Assembly: GCA_041399085.1 (NCBI GenBank)
Contig: JAWKTM010000106.1
Coordinates: forward strand, 1-15,616
Reading direction: 5' to 3'
Length of the DNA stretch: 15,616 nt
DNA from: JAWKTM01 sp041399085
Lineage (GTDB): Bacteria > Planctomycetota > Planctomycetia > Pirellulales > Pirellulaceae
The notes beneath the pieces were generated by a model. It was not told the origin of the DNA. It searched no databases and was given only the letters and a program-made list of their open reading frames with translations. Both the position numbers and the translations under genes were made by a program. Below are positions 15,544 to 15,616 of the stretch, piece by piece. Numbering within the stretch: the first letter of the stretch is position 1; each line of letters begins with the position of its first letter.

Positions 15544-15564
15544 AAACACCAAACACCAAACACC
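15544..15564 (+). repeat. AAACACC heptanucleotide tandem repeat
   Basis: Three perfect AAACACC units, preceded by a degenerate AAACC, lie in the 88-base gap between the DUF1553 gene and the next start codon. No terminator hairpin is seen in the gap, consistent with readthrough. Confidence 0.85.
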
Positions 15565-15583
15565 CACCGCACAGGACGCACTC

Positions 15584-15616
15584 ATGCATTCGAGATCCTC
15601 GAACCATCATCGCTGC
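15584..15616 (+). CDS. First 11 codons of a gene downstream of the DUF1553 gene (probably DUF1501-type), cut by the right edge
   Basis: An ATG at 15584 is preceded by AGGA about eight bases upstream and opens MHSRSSNHHRC before the window ends. In Planctomycetes, PSCyt/DUF1553 genes are commonly followed on the same strand by a DUF1501 (sulfatase-like) gene, whose N-terminus often has a polar lead before a twin-arginine-type signal. The identity is inferred from that context alone; the eleven residues do not prove it. Confidence 0.5.
   Translation, partial: MHSRSSNHHRC

Overview
The window looks like a chromosomal segment from a Planctomycete of the Pirellula type. The sequence is GC-rich. 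It carries a large secreted PSCyt1/DUF1549/DUF1553 protein that is typical of that phylum, probably followed by the start of its usual downstream partner. It also has several secreted proteins of a planctomycete-like kind, short palindromic repeats between genes, and short mixed-strand operons. No taxonomic marker is present, so this placement is inference. I see no rRNA, tRNA, CRISPR array, transposase, integrase or phage gene.

Layout. 1-524 (minus): an Hsp20 small heat-shock protein, translationally coupled (ATGA) to a gene that runs off the left edge, with a near-consensus sigma-54 promoter upstream. 710-1384 (plus): a secreted protein of unknown function. 1438-1982 (plus): a heavily frameshifted secreted protein whose reassembled C-terminus is cysteine-rich. 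2124-2942 (plus): an Nei-like DNA glycosylase ending inside a palindromic repeat. 3085-5550 (minus): hisI, hisG and a DUF3500 lipoprotein-like or secreted protein. 5810-6833 (plus): a MoxR AAA+ ATPase. 6853-8907 (minus): a large secreted alpha/beta hydrolase. 9114-10473 (plus): an MFS transporter, convergent with and overlapping glcF (10470-11873, minus). 12052-15495 (plus): the PSCyt1-DUF1549-DUF1553 protein. 15584-15616 (plus): the first codons of a further gene.

How the genes work together. hisI and hisG are two steps of histidine biosynthesis. The Hsp20 pair is a stress unit with a probable RpoN-dependent promoter. The PSCyt/PSD1 protein and the gene after it probably form an exported planctomycete pair. 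The remaining genes look like independent housekeeping or envelope functions.

The dominant oddity is a high, clustered load of one- and two-base indels and a few Trp-to-stop changes. They break hisG, the end of hisI, moxR, the MFS gene, the PSCyt gene and the 1438-1982 gene, while long genes beside them are intact. In every case the conserved protein can be read by hopping frames. Because core genes such as hisG are hit, uncorrected sequencing or assembly error is more likely than real decay, but raw reads would be needed to decide. I did not find a convincing new defence, mobile or biosynthetic system. The best leads are the undescribed cysteine-rich secreted family, the PSCyt protein with two coiled-coil segments around an unassigned domain, the sigma-54 heat-shock unit and the palindromic repeat that supplies a gene's C-terminus.
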